The notes: a model not told the origin generated them from the sequence alone. Positions 7,962-16,787 are shown, counted from the first letter of the stretch. The stretch: 37,568 bases of DNA from UBA6987 sp045616945 (GCA_045616945.1 JAZLHR010000042.1:1-37568); one strand, 5' to 3'. Numbers and translations are program-made.

Positions 7962-9389
7962 ATGAAAAAAATTCTGTCTTGTCTGCTTATCCTGTGTCTG
8001 ATCCTTTCCCTGGCTGCCTGCGGCGAAAACACCAAGGAGTCGGAGCCTTCTTCCGACCCCAAGATCAAGCAGACGGCTGATCTGGATCAGATTGTCATGT
8101 CTACGGAACATTTTTCCATCAATCTGGGAGAACTTGCGTACTTCTTCGCGATGGAATATTCCAGTTATTCCTCTTATCTGTCCCTGATGGGCGTGAACCC
8201 GGATGTGTCATTGAAAACCCAGTATCAATCGGCGAACGTGACCTGGTTCGAGCTGTTTCTGGATGAGGCCATGACGTCCGCGGAAGCCTATCTGCTTTTC
8301 AGCGAAAAGGCCTTTGATATGGGCTATGAGCTGGATGACAGCGACCGCGCCTATATCGCCAAGTGCAAAAAGTCTCTGGAAGATTCCGCTGCCGAAGCGA
8401 AGCTTGGTCTTGAGGAATATATTTACAGAATGCTCGGGACCAATGTGGGCTCCAAATATGTGCTTTCTTCCATGGAGAAGATGTGCATGGCGGACAAGGC
8501 ATTTTACGGTATTCAGTCCTCTTATTCATTCTCCGCAGAGGAAGTCCAGGCAGAATATGCCGCAAATATGGGGAAATATTCCAAAGCCGACTATACGATC
8601 ATTTACATGGATCATTCTGCCGAAAATATCGACGGTATCTTCAAGACCTTCGTTCCCCGCTTTGAAGCCGTGAAAACGAAGGCGGAGTTTGATGCGGCCG
8701 CGATGGATTATTATCTTGCGATGGCTGATTTTTCCGGCCAGACGATCACCGGCACCCGTGAAGAATATGCGAAGAAGGCACTTGCCTCCGCATCGATCGT
8801 CGGCGGTACTCTGACACCCGGAAATATGGTCTCCGAGTGGATCTTCAGCGGCAGCGCGAAGGACGGCGATATCCATTTCATGAATAATTCTGACAGCGGC
8901 GATTTCGGCATCTGCTATGTTGCAAAGGCTCCTTACCGCGATACGACTTATGTGACGGATGTACGTCATATCCTGTTTAAGACCGAGACCTACGGCTCGC
9001 TCCTGAAAGCGCATCAAAAGGCCGCGGAAATATATGAGGACTGGAAGAATTCCGGTTCCTCCATGCAGACTTTTTCCGATCTGTGCGCCGAATATTCCGA
9101 AGACAGCACCGCAAATACCGGCGGCCTGTATGAAGGCGTGAAGGAAGGCCAGATGGTTGCCGCATTTAATGACTGGCTCTTTGATAAGAGCCGCAAGGTC
9201 GGCGATTCCGATATAGTCGATACCGAATACGGTGCGCATATCATCTATTTTGCCGGCGGAAATGAGGCGTGGTACAGCACGGTCGTCAGTGCAATGAAGA
9301 CTGCGGCTTATAATAAGGACTATGAAAAGATAATAGAGTCTTATACGGTAGATTCCAAACTCGACGTTGCTTACCAGCTCAACTGGTAA
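7962..9389 (+). CDS. PrsA-like lipoprotein with parvulin (PpiC) peptidyl-prolyl isomerase domain
   Basis: The 475-residue protein begins with a lipoprotein signal peptide (lipobox SLAAC, lipidated Cys20), so it is anchored to the outer face of the membrane. A SurA/PrsA-like helical N-part spans about 60-310. The parvulin domain is at about 331-427, with VRHILFKTE, a DLCAEYSEDSTA segment, TGGLYEGVKEGQMV and GAHIIYF. Such proteins assist folding of secreted proteins by prolyl isomerisation. The start is supported by AAAAGGA nine bases upstream. It stands alone between two hairpin terminators, so it is probably monocistronic or partly read from rpoD. It lacks a canonical PrsA length and context, so substrate range is unknown. 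Confidence 0.88.
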   Translation: MKKILSCLLILCLILSLAACGENTKESEPSSDPKIKQTADLDQIVMSTEHFSINLGELAYFFAMEYSSYSSYLSLMGVNPDVSLKTQYQSANVTWFELFLDEAMTSAEAYLLFSEKAFDMGYELDDSDRAYIAKCKKSLEDSAAEAKLGLEEYIYRMLGTNVGSKYVLSSMEKMCMADKAFYGIQSSYSFSAEEVQAEYAANMGKYSKADYTIIYMDHSAENIDGIFKTFVPRFEAVKTKAEFDAAAMDYYLAMADFSGQTITGTREEYAKKALASASIVGGTLTPGNMVSEWIFSGSAKDGDIHFMNNSDSGDFGICYVAKAPYRDTTYVTDVRHILFKTETYGSLLKAHQKAAEIYEDWKNSGSSMQTFSDLCAEYSEDSTANTGGLYEGVKEGQMVAAFNDWLFDKSRKVGDSDIVDTEYGAHIIYFAGGNEAWYSTVVSAMKTAAYNKDYEKIIESYTVDSKLDVAYQLNW

Positions 9390-9401
9390 AGCAGTCAGAA
9401 T

Positions 9402-9433
9402 AAAGGCAGGCTCCCGGCGGGGCCTGCCTTTTT
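9402..9433 (+). terminator. rho-independent terminator after the PpiC lipoprotein gene
   Basis: AAAGGCAGGC (9402-9411) pairs perfectly with GCCTGCCTTT (9422-9431) over a 10-base GC-rich loop, running into TTTTT. It lies 12 bases past the stop codon, with the next gene's ribosome site (AAAGGA) directly after it. Confidence 0.85.
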
Positions 9434-9450
9434 CAGAAAGGATATGACGC

Positions 9451-11343
9451 ATGGATAAGATATTGCTCGTGGACGGACACAGCATCCTGAGCAGGGCATT
9501 TTTCGGGATCCAGAATCTGTCCAATTCCAAGGGCGTTCCCACGAACGGGATTTACGGATTCTTCAGCATATTGCTGCATATCATGGAAGAAGAGCAGCCG
9601 ACGCATCTGGCCGTTGCATTCGATATGCACGCCCCGACCTTCCGGCACCGTATGTATGAGGCTTATAAAGGCAACCGCAAGCCGATGCCGGATGAACTGC
9701 ATGTGCAGGTACCGATGCTCCAGAATGTGCTGAAAGCGCTGCAGATCCCCGCGCTGACCTGCGAAGGCTTCGAAGGCGACGATATCCTCGGCACGCTTGC
9801 CGCAGAATGCGAAGCCAGGGGGATGGAAGTCAGTATTCTGTCCGGCGACCGCGATATGCTGCAGCTGGCGACGGAGCATACATGCATCTGTCTGCCGCGC
9901 ACCCGCGGAGGCAGTCAGGTGACCGATTATTTCTTCGAGAAGGATGTGAAGGCTGCCTACGGAGTGACGCCGAAGGAATTCATCTGTATGAAAGCCATCA
10001 TGGGGGACAGTTCCGATAATATCCCCGGCGTCAAAGGGATCGGTGAAAAAGGAGCGGCCGCACTTGTGCATGCCTATCATTCGCTGGATGAGATCTATGC
10101 GCATCTGGATGAGATCAAGCCGCGTACGGCGAAGCTGCTTGCGGAGCATGAAGCAGACGCGCGTCTGAGCTATTGGCTGGCAGAGATCTGCACCTCCGTT
10201 CCTCTGAAATTTTCACCCGAAACAGCGGTATATCACGGCTTTGATTCTCCCAAGGCCTATGGGATGTTCCGTGAGTGGGAGATATTTTCCCTGCTCAAGA
10301 AGTTTACGGAAAATGCGAAAAATGCTTATTTTGCCGCAGAAAGGCAAAAAAAAGCTGCTTTGAAAGAAAAAACGGCGGCAAAAGAGGATCCCGATCCCTC
10401 TGCCGCAGGATTTGATATGCCGCAGGAAGATACCGGCTTTCTGCCGCTGCAGGATGCGGAAGATTTTCTGACGGAGGCTGCTTCCGAAGAAAAATCCGTT
10501 CCGGAGGACGGTTTTATTTCGATAGGAGATGCAGACATTGCCGGGTTCCCTTTTGCCGATCTGATCGACCATGACAGTTCTTCCGCCAGCGAAGAGGCGC
10601 CTGCCTCGGGGAACGATTCCGGCAGTCATGAGCAAAACAGTATGAAAGCAGACGAGCCTGCGGCTGTGCCCGATCCTGCGCAGGCATCTGATACGGCCGA
10701 AACAGGCAGGAAAGAAAGATTTCCCGGGAAAACCGTGATCGGACTGACCGGCGGCGTCGGTTCCGGCAAGAGCACGGTCACGGATTATCTTCGTGAAAAA
10801 TATCATGCCCGGATCATTCAGGCAGACCGTGTATCCGAAGAACTGCAGCAGCCGGGCGGCGCCGCCTATGAACCGATGCTGGCGCTTTTCGGCAGCGGTA
10901 TCACAGCTGCGGACGGCACATTCGACAGGCGGAAGATCGCCGAGATCGTTTTTCAGGATGAATCCAGGCTTGCAGCTCTGAATGCGATCGTGCATCCGCT
11001 GACACTGGAAGCGGTCAAGAAGCAGATCCTGGACGCTTCGGAGGAATTGGTCGTATATGAAGCGGCCCTTCCCAAAGAGGCTGCATTTACGGACATCTGC
11101 GACGAAGTATGGTATGTATATGCCTCCGAGGAAACGCGTTCGTCACGCCTGTTCTTTTACCGCGGATACAGCTTTGAAAAGATCGAAAGCATCATGGCCA
11201 GACAACTCAGCGATGCGGCATTCCGTACTGCGGCAGACCGCGTGATCGACAACGATGCATCGGTTGCGGAAGCGCATCGCAGCGCCGACAAGGCGATGAA
11301 AGCTTTGCTGCGCAGCAGAGGAAGATCCCATGCAGATGCCTGA
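9451..11343 (+). CDS. fusion of PolA-type 5'-3' exonuclease and dephospho-CoA kinase
   Basis: One uninterrupted 630-codon frame joins two unrelated enzymes. Residues 1-290 form a complete FEN/PolA 5' nuclease: acidic metal ligands D8, D58, E108, D110, D111, D133, D135, D186 and D189, and the helix-hairpin-helix GDSSDNIPGVKGIGEKGAA. Residues 291-427 are a low-complexity, Ala/Glu/Asp/Ser-rich linker. Residues 428-625 are a full-length CoaE with P-loop GGVGSGKST (434-442), which phosphorylates dephospho-CoA in the last step of CoA synthesis. The 3'-5' exonuclease-like and polymerase domains that follow the nuclease in ordinary DNA polymerase I are absent. In many Clostridia polA and coaE are neighbours, so an in-frame deletion between them is a simple origin (inference). 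An assembly collapse must be excluded. AAAGGA lies upstream; the 3' end overlaps the next gene by 14 bases. Confidence 0.85.
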   Translation: MDKILLVDGHSILSRAFFGIQNLSNSKGVPTNGIYGFFSILLHIMEEEQPTHLAVAFDMHAPTFRHRMYEAYKGNRKPMPDELHVQVPMLQNVLKALQIPALTCEGFEGDDILGTLAAECEARGMEVSILSGDRDMLQLATEHTCICLPRTRGGSQVTDYFFEKDVKAAYGVTPKEFICMKAIMGDSSDNIPGVKGIGEKGAAALVHAYHSLDEIYAHLDEIKPRTAKLLAEHEADARLSYWLAEICTSVPLKFSPETAVYHGFDSPKAYGMFREWEIFSLLKKFTENAKNAYFAAERQKKAALKEKTAAKEDPDPSAAGFDMPQEDTGFLPLQDAEDFLTEAASEEKSVPEDGFISIGDADIAGFPFADLIDHDSSSASEEAPASGNDSGSHEQNSMKADEPAAVPDPAQASDTAETGRKERFPGKTVIGLTGGVGSGKSTVTDYLREKYHARIIQADRVSEELQQPGGAAYEPMLALFGSGITAADGTFDRRKIAEIVFQDESRLAALNAIVHPLTLEAVKKQILDASEELVVYEAALPKEAAFTDICDEVWYVYASEETRSSRLFFYRGYSFEKIESIMARQLSDAAFRTAADRVIDNDASVAEAHRSADKAMKALLRSRGRSHADA

Positions 11344-12193
11344 GACCGGGGAAAGCTGCGTACGTTTTTGCTCTCTGGTGAGCGGCAGTACCGGCAATGC
11401 GCTGCTGACCGCATCCGCGGGTGCAGCTTTGCTGATCGATGCAGGGCTATCCTATAAAAAGCTGAACGAGAAGCTGGCTTCGTTTTCGCTTTGCCCGCAG
11501 GAGCTTTCCGGCATTTTGATCACTCATGAACATACGGATCATACGGCTGCCTTGGGGATGCTCCTGCGCCATACGGATGTTCCCGTATATATGACGAGCG
11601 GTACTTTTACGGCTCTTTGCGGCGGAAAACTGCAGCAATTGCTCGAAAAAGCGGATGCAGACGGACGGATCCGCATCGTCAGTCCGCTTCAGCCCTTTCA
11701 GGCAGGATGTTTTTCCGTTTGCCCGATCCCCGTATCTCACGACGCGGCAGAGCCGGTCGCTTACAGGCTGGAAGCCGGCGGCATCCGTTTGGCGGTCGTT
11801 TCCGACCTCGGCTGCTTCGATGCTTCCCTGACGGCTCAGCTGCAGAAACTTGATTTTGCATATCTTGAAGCAAATCATGATCCGAATATTCTGGAGGTAG
11901 GGCCTTATCCCTATCCGCTGAAGCTGCGTATCGCTGGCGAGAAAGGGCATCTTTCCAATGAAGCCTGCGGCAGGCTGCTGGCGGATATTTATCATCCGGG
12001 CCTGCACAGGGTCATGCTGGGACATCTGAGCCGCGAAAACAACATTCCGGAGCTCGCGGTAGCCGCGGTCCGTAGTGAAATGGTACAGGCCGGGATAAGC
12101 GATTTCGACGCCTGCATCCGGCTGTCTGCCGCCCCTGCGGATGACATCTCGGAGACGATCGTTCTGACAAAAAACAACGAAAGTCAATCGTGA
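11330..12193 (+). CDS. YycJ/WalJ-type metallo-beta-lactamase-fold hydrolase
   Basis: The 287-residue protein has the metallo-beta-lactamase fold. It opens with RFCSLVSGSTGNALL, typical of YycJ/WalJ proteins, and carries the metal site HEHTDH at 66-71 and further ligands in VSHDAAEPVAY, SDLGCFD and the C-terminal GHLSREN. WalJ-type proteins are linked to cell-wall and DNA-replication control and may be 5'-3' exonucleases; the substrate here is not determinable. AGAGGAAG precedes the ATG at 11330 inside the end of the exonuclease-CoaE gene; a second ATG six bases later is an alternative start. Overlap with the fusion gene implies one transcript and translational coupling. No walRK two-component genes are nearby, unlike the Bacillus locus. 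Confidence 0.85.
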   Translation: MQMPETGESCVRFCSLVSGSTGNALLTASAGAALLIDAGLSYKKLNEKLASFSLCPQELSGILITHEHTDHTAALGMLLRHTDVPVYMTSGTFTALCGGKLQQLLEKADADGRIRIVSPLQPFQAGCFSVCPIPVSHDAAEPVAYRLEAGGIRLAVVSDLGCFDASLTAQLQKLDFAYLEANHDPNILEVGPYPYPLKLRIAGEKGHLSNEACGRLLADIYHPGLHRVMLGHLSRENNIPELAVAAVRSEMVQAGISDFDACIRLSAAPADDISETIVLTKNNESQS

Positions 12194-12244
12194 TTTTCAC
12201 GGCAAATAATATACAATTTTTTCACAAATTCTTGTATAAATATA

Positions 12245-12272
12245 TTGCATTTTGCGAGGGATATGGTAGAAT
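12245..12272 (+). promoter_or_regulatory. argR promoter
   Basis: TTGCAT (12245-12250) and TAGAAT (12267-12272) are 16 bases apart, 34 bases upstream of the argR start. The AT-rich stretch just upstream (about 12230-12250) contains an imperfect palindrome that could be an ARG box for autoregulation, but it matches the consensus poorly. Confidence 0.6.
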
Positions 12273-12305
12273 ACGCACTCAGTAACCAGGAAAGGAGTTT
12301 TATCT

Positions 12306-12779
12306 ATGAGTGCAAAACAGATTGACGAAAACGGAACACGCGGACGCAGAGCCGCTATCAAGAGACTGATCAGCAATGAAAAAATTCGGACCCAGAACGA
12401 TCTTTCCGCACGTTTACAAAAAGCAGGCTTTAAAGCGACCCAGGCAACGGTATCCAGGGATATCCGCGAGCTGGGCCTGGTAAAAATCGTTGACCGTATG
12501 GGCAAAGGATATTATACGCTGCCGGAGACGCATGACCGTCTGCAGGCAACGGACCAATTAAAAACACTGTATAACGGCTCTGTTCTCAAAGCACAGCGTG
12601 CGATGAATCAGGTCGTGATACATACCGCAGCCGGGCTGGCACAGGGCGTATGCGCTGTGATCGACAGACTTGGCTGGGACGGAGTTCTCGGGACGATCGC
12701 CGGGGACGATACGATTCTTTTGATCGCTGCGGACGAAGTAATTGCAGCCCGTGTTATGGAGGTGTTAGAAGGCATCTGA
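12306..12779 (+). CDS. argR: arginine repressor ArgR/AhrC
   Basis: The 157-residue arginine-responsive regulator has an N-terminal winged helix (about 10-80; TQATVSRDIRELGLVKI is the recognition region) and a C-terminal hexamerisation and arginine-binding domain (about 85-155; GVLGTIAGDDTILLI carries the GDD arginine-binding turn). ArgR hexamers bind ARG boxes to repress arginine synthesis and activate catabolism. An AAAGGAG site lies 8 bases before ATG. It is followed after 54 bases by potA on the same strand with no strong terminator between, so it may be co-transcribed with the polyamine importer. In related Clostridia argR is often near recN and nadK, which are absent here. Confidence 0.95.
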   Translation: MSAKQIDENGTRGRRAAIKRLISNEKIRTQNDLSARLQKAGFKATQATVSRDIRELGLVKIVDRMGKGYYTLPETHDRLQATDQLKTLYNGSVLKAQRAMNQVVIHTAAGLAQGVCAVIDRLGWDGVLGTIAGDDTILLIAADEVIAARVMEVLEGI

Positions 12780-12833
12780 TAAAGTCAGATATGCCGGCGC
12801 ATTGTGCGCGAAAAAGTGCGGTAGGAGAAAAAG

Positions 12834-13907
12834 ATGGAGAAAACGCTTGTTGAACTGGTGAATGTGTCCAAATCATTCGACAACAAAATGGTTTTGGACA
12901 ACCTGTGTTTATCCGTGAAGGAAAACACTTTCATCACCCTGCTCGGTCCTTCCGGATGCGGAAAGACTACCACCCTTCGTATCATCGGTGGATTTTCAAC
13001 ACCCGATGTAGGTCATGTCCTTTTTGAAGGAAAAGACATTACGAACCTACCGCCTAATAAGCGACAGCTGAATACCGTGTTTCAGAAGTATGCTCTGTTC
13101 CCGAATATGAATGTCGGTGAGAATATTGCCTACGGTCTGAAGATCAGCGGTAAATCCCGGGATTATATCCGGGATAAAGTAAAATATGCCCTGAAGCTGA
13201 TCAACCTGGAAGGGTATGAAGAGCGTTCCGTCAGTCAGCTCTCCGGTGGACAGCAGCAGCGTATCGCGATCGCCCGTGCCATCGTGAACGAACCGAAGGT
13301 GCTGCTGCTCGACGAGCCCCTGGGCGCACTAGATCTGAAGCTCCGTCAGGACATGCAATATGAATTGATCCGTCTGAAAAATGAACTCGGGATCACTTTT
13401 ATCTATGTTACCCACGACCAGGAAGAAGCTCTGACGATGTCCGATACCATCGTTGTGATGAACAAGGGCTATATCCAGCAGATGGGTTCGCCGGAAAGTA
13501 TTTACAATGAGCCGGAAAATGCCTTCGTGGCGACTTTCATCGGCGACAGCAATATCATCGGCGGCACCATGCTGGAGGATAAGCTCGTCAGCATCCTCGG
13601 CGTGAAGTTCCCCTGCGTCGATACGGGCTTCGGTACCAACCGACCTGTCGATGTGGTCGTGCGTCCGGAGGACGTCATCCTCGGCGCACCCGGCCAGGGC
13701 AAGATGGACGGTGTGGTTTCGCATTTGATCTTTAAAGGTGTCCATTATGAAATGGAAGTTCAGGCAGGCGGCTTTGAATGGCTCGTTCAGAGCACAGTTT
13801 GTCATCCTGTGGGAGAGAAGGTCAGTCTGGATGTGGCTCCCTATAACATCCAGATCATGAATAAGCCCGAATCCGAGGATGAGGAGGCCGTGCTCGTAGA
13901 TGTTTAA
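12834..13907 (+). CDS. potA: spermidine/putrescine ABC importer, ATPase PotA
   Basis: The 357-residue ATPase energises polyamine import. Visible motifs are Walker A GPSGCGKT (38-45), Q-loop Gln84, ABC signature LSGGQQQR (136-143), Walker B VLLLDEP (156-162), and the H-loop His194 in YVTHDQEEA. The C-terminal 240-350 region is a TOBE-like regulatory domain with VVRPEDVILG. The substrate class is inferred from the operon and from PotD. AGGAG lies before the ATG. It overlaps potB by eight bases. A small GC hairpin (12796-12808) sits in the argR-potA gap but has no uridine tract. Confidence 0.95.
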   Translation: MEKTLVELVNVSKSFDNKMVLDNLCLSVKENTFITLLGPSGCGKTTTLRIIGGFSTPDVGHVLFEGKDITNLPPNKRQLNTVFQKYALFPNMNVGENIAYGLKISGKSRDYIRDKVKYALKLINLEGYEERSVSQLSGGQQQRIAIARAIVNEPKVLLLDEPLGALDLKLRQDMQYELIRLKNELGITFIYVTHDQEEALTMSDTIVVMNKGYIQQMGSPESIYNEPENAFVATFIGDSNIIGGTMLEDKLVSILGVKFPCVDTGFGTNRPVDVVVRPEDVILGAPGQGKMDGVVSHLIFKGVHYEMEVQAGGFEWLVQSTVCHPVGEKVSLDVAPYNIQIMNKPESEDEEAVLVDV

Positions 13908-14715
13908 AAAGAAATATCTGTCTGCTCCTTATATCCTTTTCATTCTGTGCGGTACTGTTATTCCGCTTCTGGCCATTATCTATTACGGCTTTACCGATCA
14001 GAAGGGGCACTTTACACTGAATAATATTTTAGCGATCCGCGACCCGGAACATCTGCAGGCTCTGTGGCTTTCGCTGCTGTTTGCCTTTGCGGCGACGGTT
14101 TTTTGCCTGCTGATCGCCTATCCGGTCGGACTGATCCTGCGCAGGAGCGCAGCGGGGAAGAAAGGACTGGTCGTATTTATCCTGATCCTTCCCATGTGGA
14201 TGAATTTCCTGCTCCGCACGATGGCCTGGAAGGCTCTGCTGGCGAAAAACGGCGTCATCAATTCCCTGCTCACCGGTTTGGGCCTGAAAGGGCTGGATAT
14301 CATCGGCACGCCGGCTGCGGTCATACTCGGTCTGGTATATGATTACCTGCCTTTTATGATCCTGCCCATCTACAATGTGATGGTGAAGATCGACAACAGC
14401 CTGGTGGAAGCAGCGGAGGACCTCGGTTCTTCCCGTCTGCAGGTGCTTCTGCATGTTCTGCTTCCCTTGAGCCTGCCCGGCGTCATCAGCGGCATCACGA
14501 TGGTTTTCGTGCCCTGCATGACGACCTTTGCGATCTCCAATATGCTGGGCGGCGGCAAGATCTATCTCATAGGCAATATCATCGAACAGGAATATACGAT
14601 CAGTAATAACTGGCAGCTCGGCTCCGGTCTTTCTCTGGTGATCATGGTCTTCATCCTCGCCAGCATGGCAGTCGTCAACCGCTTCGATAAGGAAGGGGAG
14701 GGCTCGCTGATATGA
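13900..14715 (+). CDS. potB: spermidine/putrescine ABC importer, permease PotB
   Basis: The 271-residue inner-membrane permease has about six hydrophobic segments, the first starting at residue 8. A MetI-type domain carries the cytoplasmic EAA loop EAAEDLGSSRLQVLLHVLLP (about 169-188), which docks onto the PotA ATPase. It starts inside the 3' end of potA, with GAGGAGGCCGTG upstream, and its stop overlaps the potC start (ATGA), so stoichiometric translation is likely. With PotC it forms the translocation pore. Confidence 0.93.
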   Translation: MFKKKYLSAPYILFILCGTVIPLLAIIYYGFTDQKGHFTLNNILAIRDPEHLQALWLSLLFAFAATVFCLLIAYPVGLILRRSAAGKKGLVVFILILPMWMNFLLRTMAWKALLAKNGVINSLLTGLGLKGLDIIGTPAAVILGLVYDYLPFMILPIYNVMVKIDNSLVEAAEDLGSSRLQVLLHVLLPLSLPGVISGITMVFVPCMTTFAISNMLGGGKIYLIGNIIEQEYTISNNWQLGSGLSLVIMVFILASMAVVNRFDKEGEGSLI

Positions 14716-15503
14716 AGAAGAAACTTCACAAGCTGTATCTGGCGCTCGTCCTTTTCTTTCTGTATGCTCCGATCCTGACGCTGATCGTCCTTTCCTTCAA
14801 CGATTCCAAGACGATGGGCGTGTGGAAGGGCTTCACCTGGCGGTGGTATCAGGAACTGTTTGACAGTGTTTCCATGCTGAATGCGTTTCTGAACACCTTC
14901 GTGATCGCCATCGTATCCGCTGTGGTTTCCACGGTAATCGGCGTGGCTGCCAGCGTCGGTATCATGGCCATGAAGAGAAAGCAGCAGAAGATCGTGCTGC
15001 AGCTCACGAACATCCCGCTTCTGAACGCGGAGATCGTGACAGCCCTGTCACTGATGCTTTCGTTCGCTTTGTGCGGTATTTCCCTCAGTATGGGGACCGT
15101 GCTGTTTGCCCACATCACGTTCTGCCTTCCTTATGTGATCCTGAACGTGCTGCCGAAGATCCGTCAGGCCGGAGCCGATATTTACGAAGCGGCCCTGGAT
15201 CTGGGGGCTTCGCCCATCAGAGCGTTTTTCTCCGTACTGCTGCCGGATATCATGCCGGGCGTACTGACCGGCTTTCTGATGGCCTTTACGATGTCTGTCG
15301 ATGATTTCGTCATCACCTATTTTACCCGCGGCGCCGGTATCAACACCGTATCCACCCTGATCTACAGTCAGGTGAAGGTCGGTATCCGTCCGTCCATTTA
15401 CGCGATGAGTACGATCATATTCCTGCTGGCGCTGATCGTGCTGCTGATCGTGAATATCGTTCCCGCTAAAAAAGAGAAAAAACATATTGGAGGTGTAAAA
15501 TGA
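14712..15503 (+). CDS. potC: spermidine/putrescine ABC importer, permease PotC
   Basis: The 263-residue second permease subunit has six predicted membrane spans and its own EAA loop, EAALDLGASPIRAFFSVLLP (about 163-182). The PotC-typical segment FTMSVDDFVITYFTRG lies close behind. It overlaps potB by four bases and potD by four bases. The ribosome site is AAGGGGAGGG in the potB end. Confidence 0.93.
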   Translation: MKKKLHKLYLALVLFFLYAPILTLIVLSFNDSKTMGVWKGFTWRWYQELFDSVSMLNAFLNTFVIAIVSAVVSTVIGVAASVGIMAMKRKQQKIVLQLTNIPLLNAEIVTALSLMLSFALCGISLSMGTVLFAHITFCLPYVILNVLPKIRQAGADIYEAALDLGASPIRAFFSVLLPDIMPGVLTGFLMAFTMSVDDFVITYFTRGAGINTVSTLIYSQVKVGIRPSIYAMSTIIFLLALIVLLIVNIVPAKKEKKHIGGVK

Positions 15504-16573
15504 ATTACAAAAAAGTCGTTGCTTTGGTGCTGTGCCTTGCGGTCCTGTGCGGTTCCCTGACAGGCTGCCAGCTCATCGGAAAGATGGCCGGTAAGGGCGA
15601 GGTGGTATATTTCTATAACTACGGCGATTATATGGATCCCGATCTTCTGGCTCGTTTTGAAAAGGAAACCGGTATCAAGGTCGTGATGGACTGCTTCGAT
15701 ACGAACGAAAGCATGTATCCCGTGGTCGCCGGCGGTCAGGTACAGTACGATGTCGTTGTTTCCGATGTCTATATGGCTGAAAAAATGATGGCAAACGATC
15801 TGATCGTTCCGCTTGACTTCGAGAATATCCCCAATGCCTCCAATCTGGAAGAAGAGTACATGAGCATCCTTGCCAAGAGCGATCCCGGCAACAAATATCT
15901 CATCCCCTACAACTGGGGAACGGTCGGTATCATGTACAATAAGACCATGATCGAAGAAGGCTCCATTAAGGGCTGGAAGGATCTTTGGAATCCGGCCTAT
16001 AAGGAAAAGGGCATTCTGATGATGGACAGCCTGCGCGATACCTTCATGGTCGCGGAAATGATTCTCGGCTACAGCATGAATACCAAGGATAAGACGGAGC
16101 TGCAGAAGGTCGTGGATCTGCTGATCGAGCAGGAGCCTATCGTTTCCGGTTATGAAACGGATGCGGCCCGCGATACGCTGATCACCGAATCCGCCGCGAT
16201 CGGTGTGATCTATTCCGGAGAGTATCTCTACTGCACCGGAGAAAATGAAGATCTTGAATATGTTGTCCCCGAAGAAGGAACCAATGTCTGGTTTGACTGC
16301 TTTGTAGTTCCCAAGAATGCCAAGAACAAATCCGGTGCGGAGAAGTTTATCAACTTCATGCTGGATGCCGAGGTCGGGCTTGCCACCTTTGATTATCTGG
16401 GTTACCCTACACCGAATAAAGCCACCAAGAAATTGATCGATGAGGAGTATCTGCAGAATCCGGCAATTTTCCCGAACGAAGAACAGCTGGCACACTGTGA
16501 TATGTATCATTATCTCGGTGAGGAATATGACCAGATCCTTTCCGATTACTGGAAGCAGTTCCGCGGAAACTGA
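15500..16573 (+). CDS. potD: polyamine-binding lipoprotein PotD
   Basis: The 357-residue substrate-binding lipoprotein has an N-terminal signal ending in lipobox LTGC with the lipidated Cys23. The mature part has the periplasmic-binding-protein class 1 opening VVYFYNYGDYMDPDLLARFE and the polyamine-site region YNWGTVGIMYNK, as in PotD/PotF. It captures spermidine or putrescine outside the cell and hands it to PotB/PotC. The order potA-B-C-D with overlapping ends is the canonical operon. Which polyamine is preferred cannot be read with confidence. GGAGGTG precedes the ATG, and a terminator follows 12 bases after the stop. Confidence 0.94.
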   Translation: MNYKKVVALVLCLAVLCGSLTGCQLIGKMAGKGEVVYFYNYGDYMDPDLLARFEKETGIKVVMDCFDTNESMYPVVAGGQVQYDVVVSDVYMAEKMMANDLIVPLDFENIPNASNLEEEYMSILAKSDPGNKYLIPYNWGTVGIMYNKTMIEEGSIKGWKDLWNPAYKEKGILMMDSLRDTFMVAEMILGYSMNTKDKTELQKVVDLLIEQEPIVSGYETDAARDTLITESAAIGVIYSGEYLYCTGENEDLEYVVPEEGTNVWFDCFVVPKNAKNKSGAEKFINFMLDAEVGLATFDYLGYPTPNKATKKLIDEEYLQNPAIFPNEEQLAHCDMYHYLGEEYDQILSDYWKQFRGN

Positions 16574-16585
16574 TCCGGACCGATG

Positions 16586-16617
16586 TGCAGGGGGCTCAGC
16601 CTCCTGCATATTTTTTT
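16586..16617 (+). terminator. rho-independent terminator of the argR-potABCD unit
   Basis: TGCAGGGGGC (16586-16595) pairs with GCCTCCTGCA (16599-16608), one G-U included, on a 3-base loop, followed by TATTTTTTT. It is a strong intrinsic terminator just after potD. Confidence 0.88.
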
Positions 16618-16691
16618 CGGATATAGTTATTCTTAAAGTGTGAAACTATTCTGAATACGGAATATATATTTTGTAAATTGTCTCCGGTTAC

Positions 16692-16720
16692 TTGAATTTC
16701 GTCCGAAAGTACGGTATAAT
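16692..16720 (+). promoter_or_regulatory. promoter for the ireB-ruvX cluster
   Basis: TTGAAT (16692-16697) and a perfect TATAAT (16715-16720) are exactly 17 bases apart, about 67 bases before the ireB start. It is the only clear promoter before the long run of co-oriented genes to 26368. Confidence 0.75.
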
Positions 16721-16787
16721 AGACCTGTAGTAGGCTATTGTATATAATAATGCCCGGTGTCCGCAAATGACGGGAAAGGAGTGCGTC

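Noticed and set aside
12230..12250. ARG box overlapping the argR promoter
   Set aside because: The AT-rich palindrome has too many mismatches to the ArgR consensus to call it a site.
16767..16787. Earlier ATG start for ireB
   Set aside because: It has no ribosome site, and the GTG at 16788 has AAAGGAG at the right distance and gives the family's usual length.
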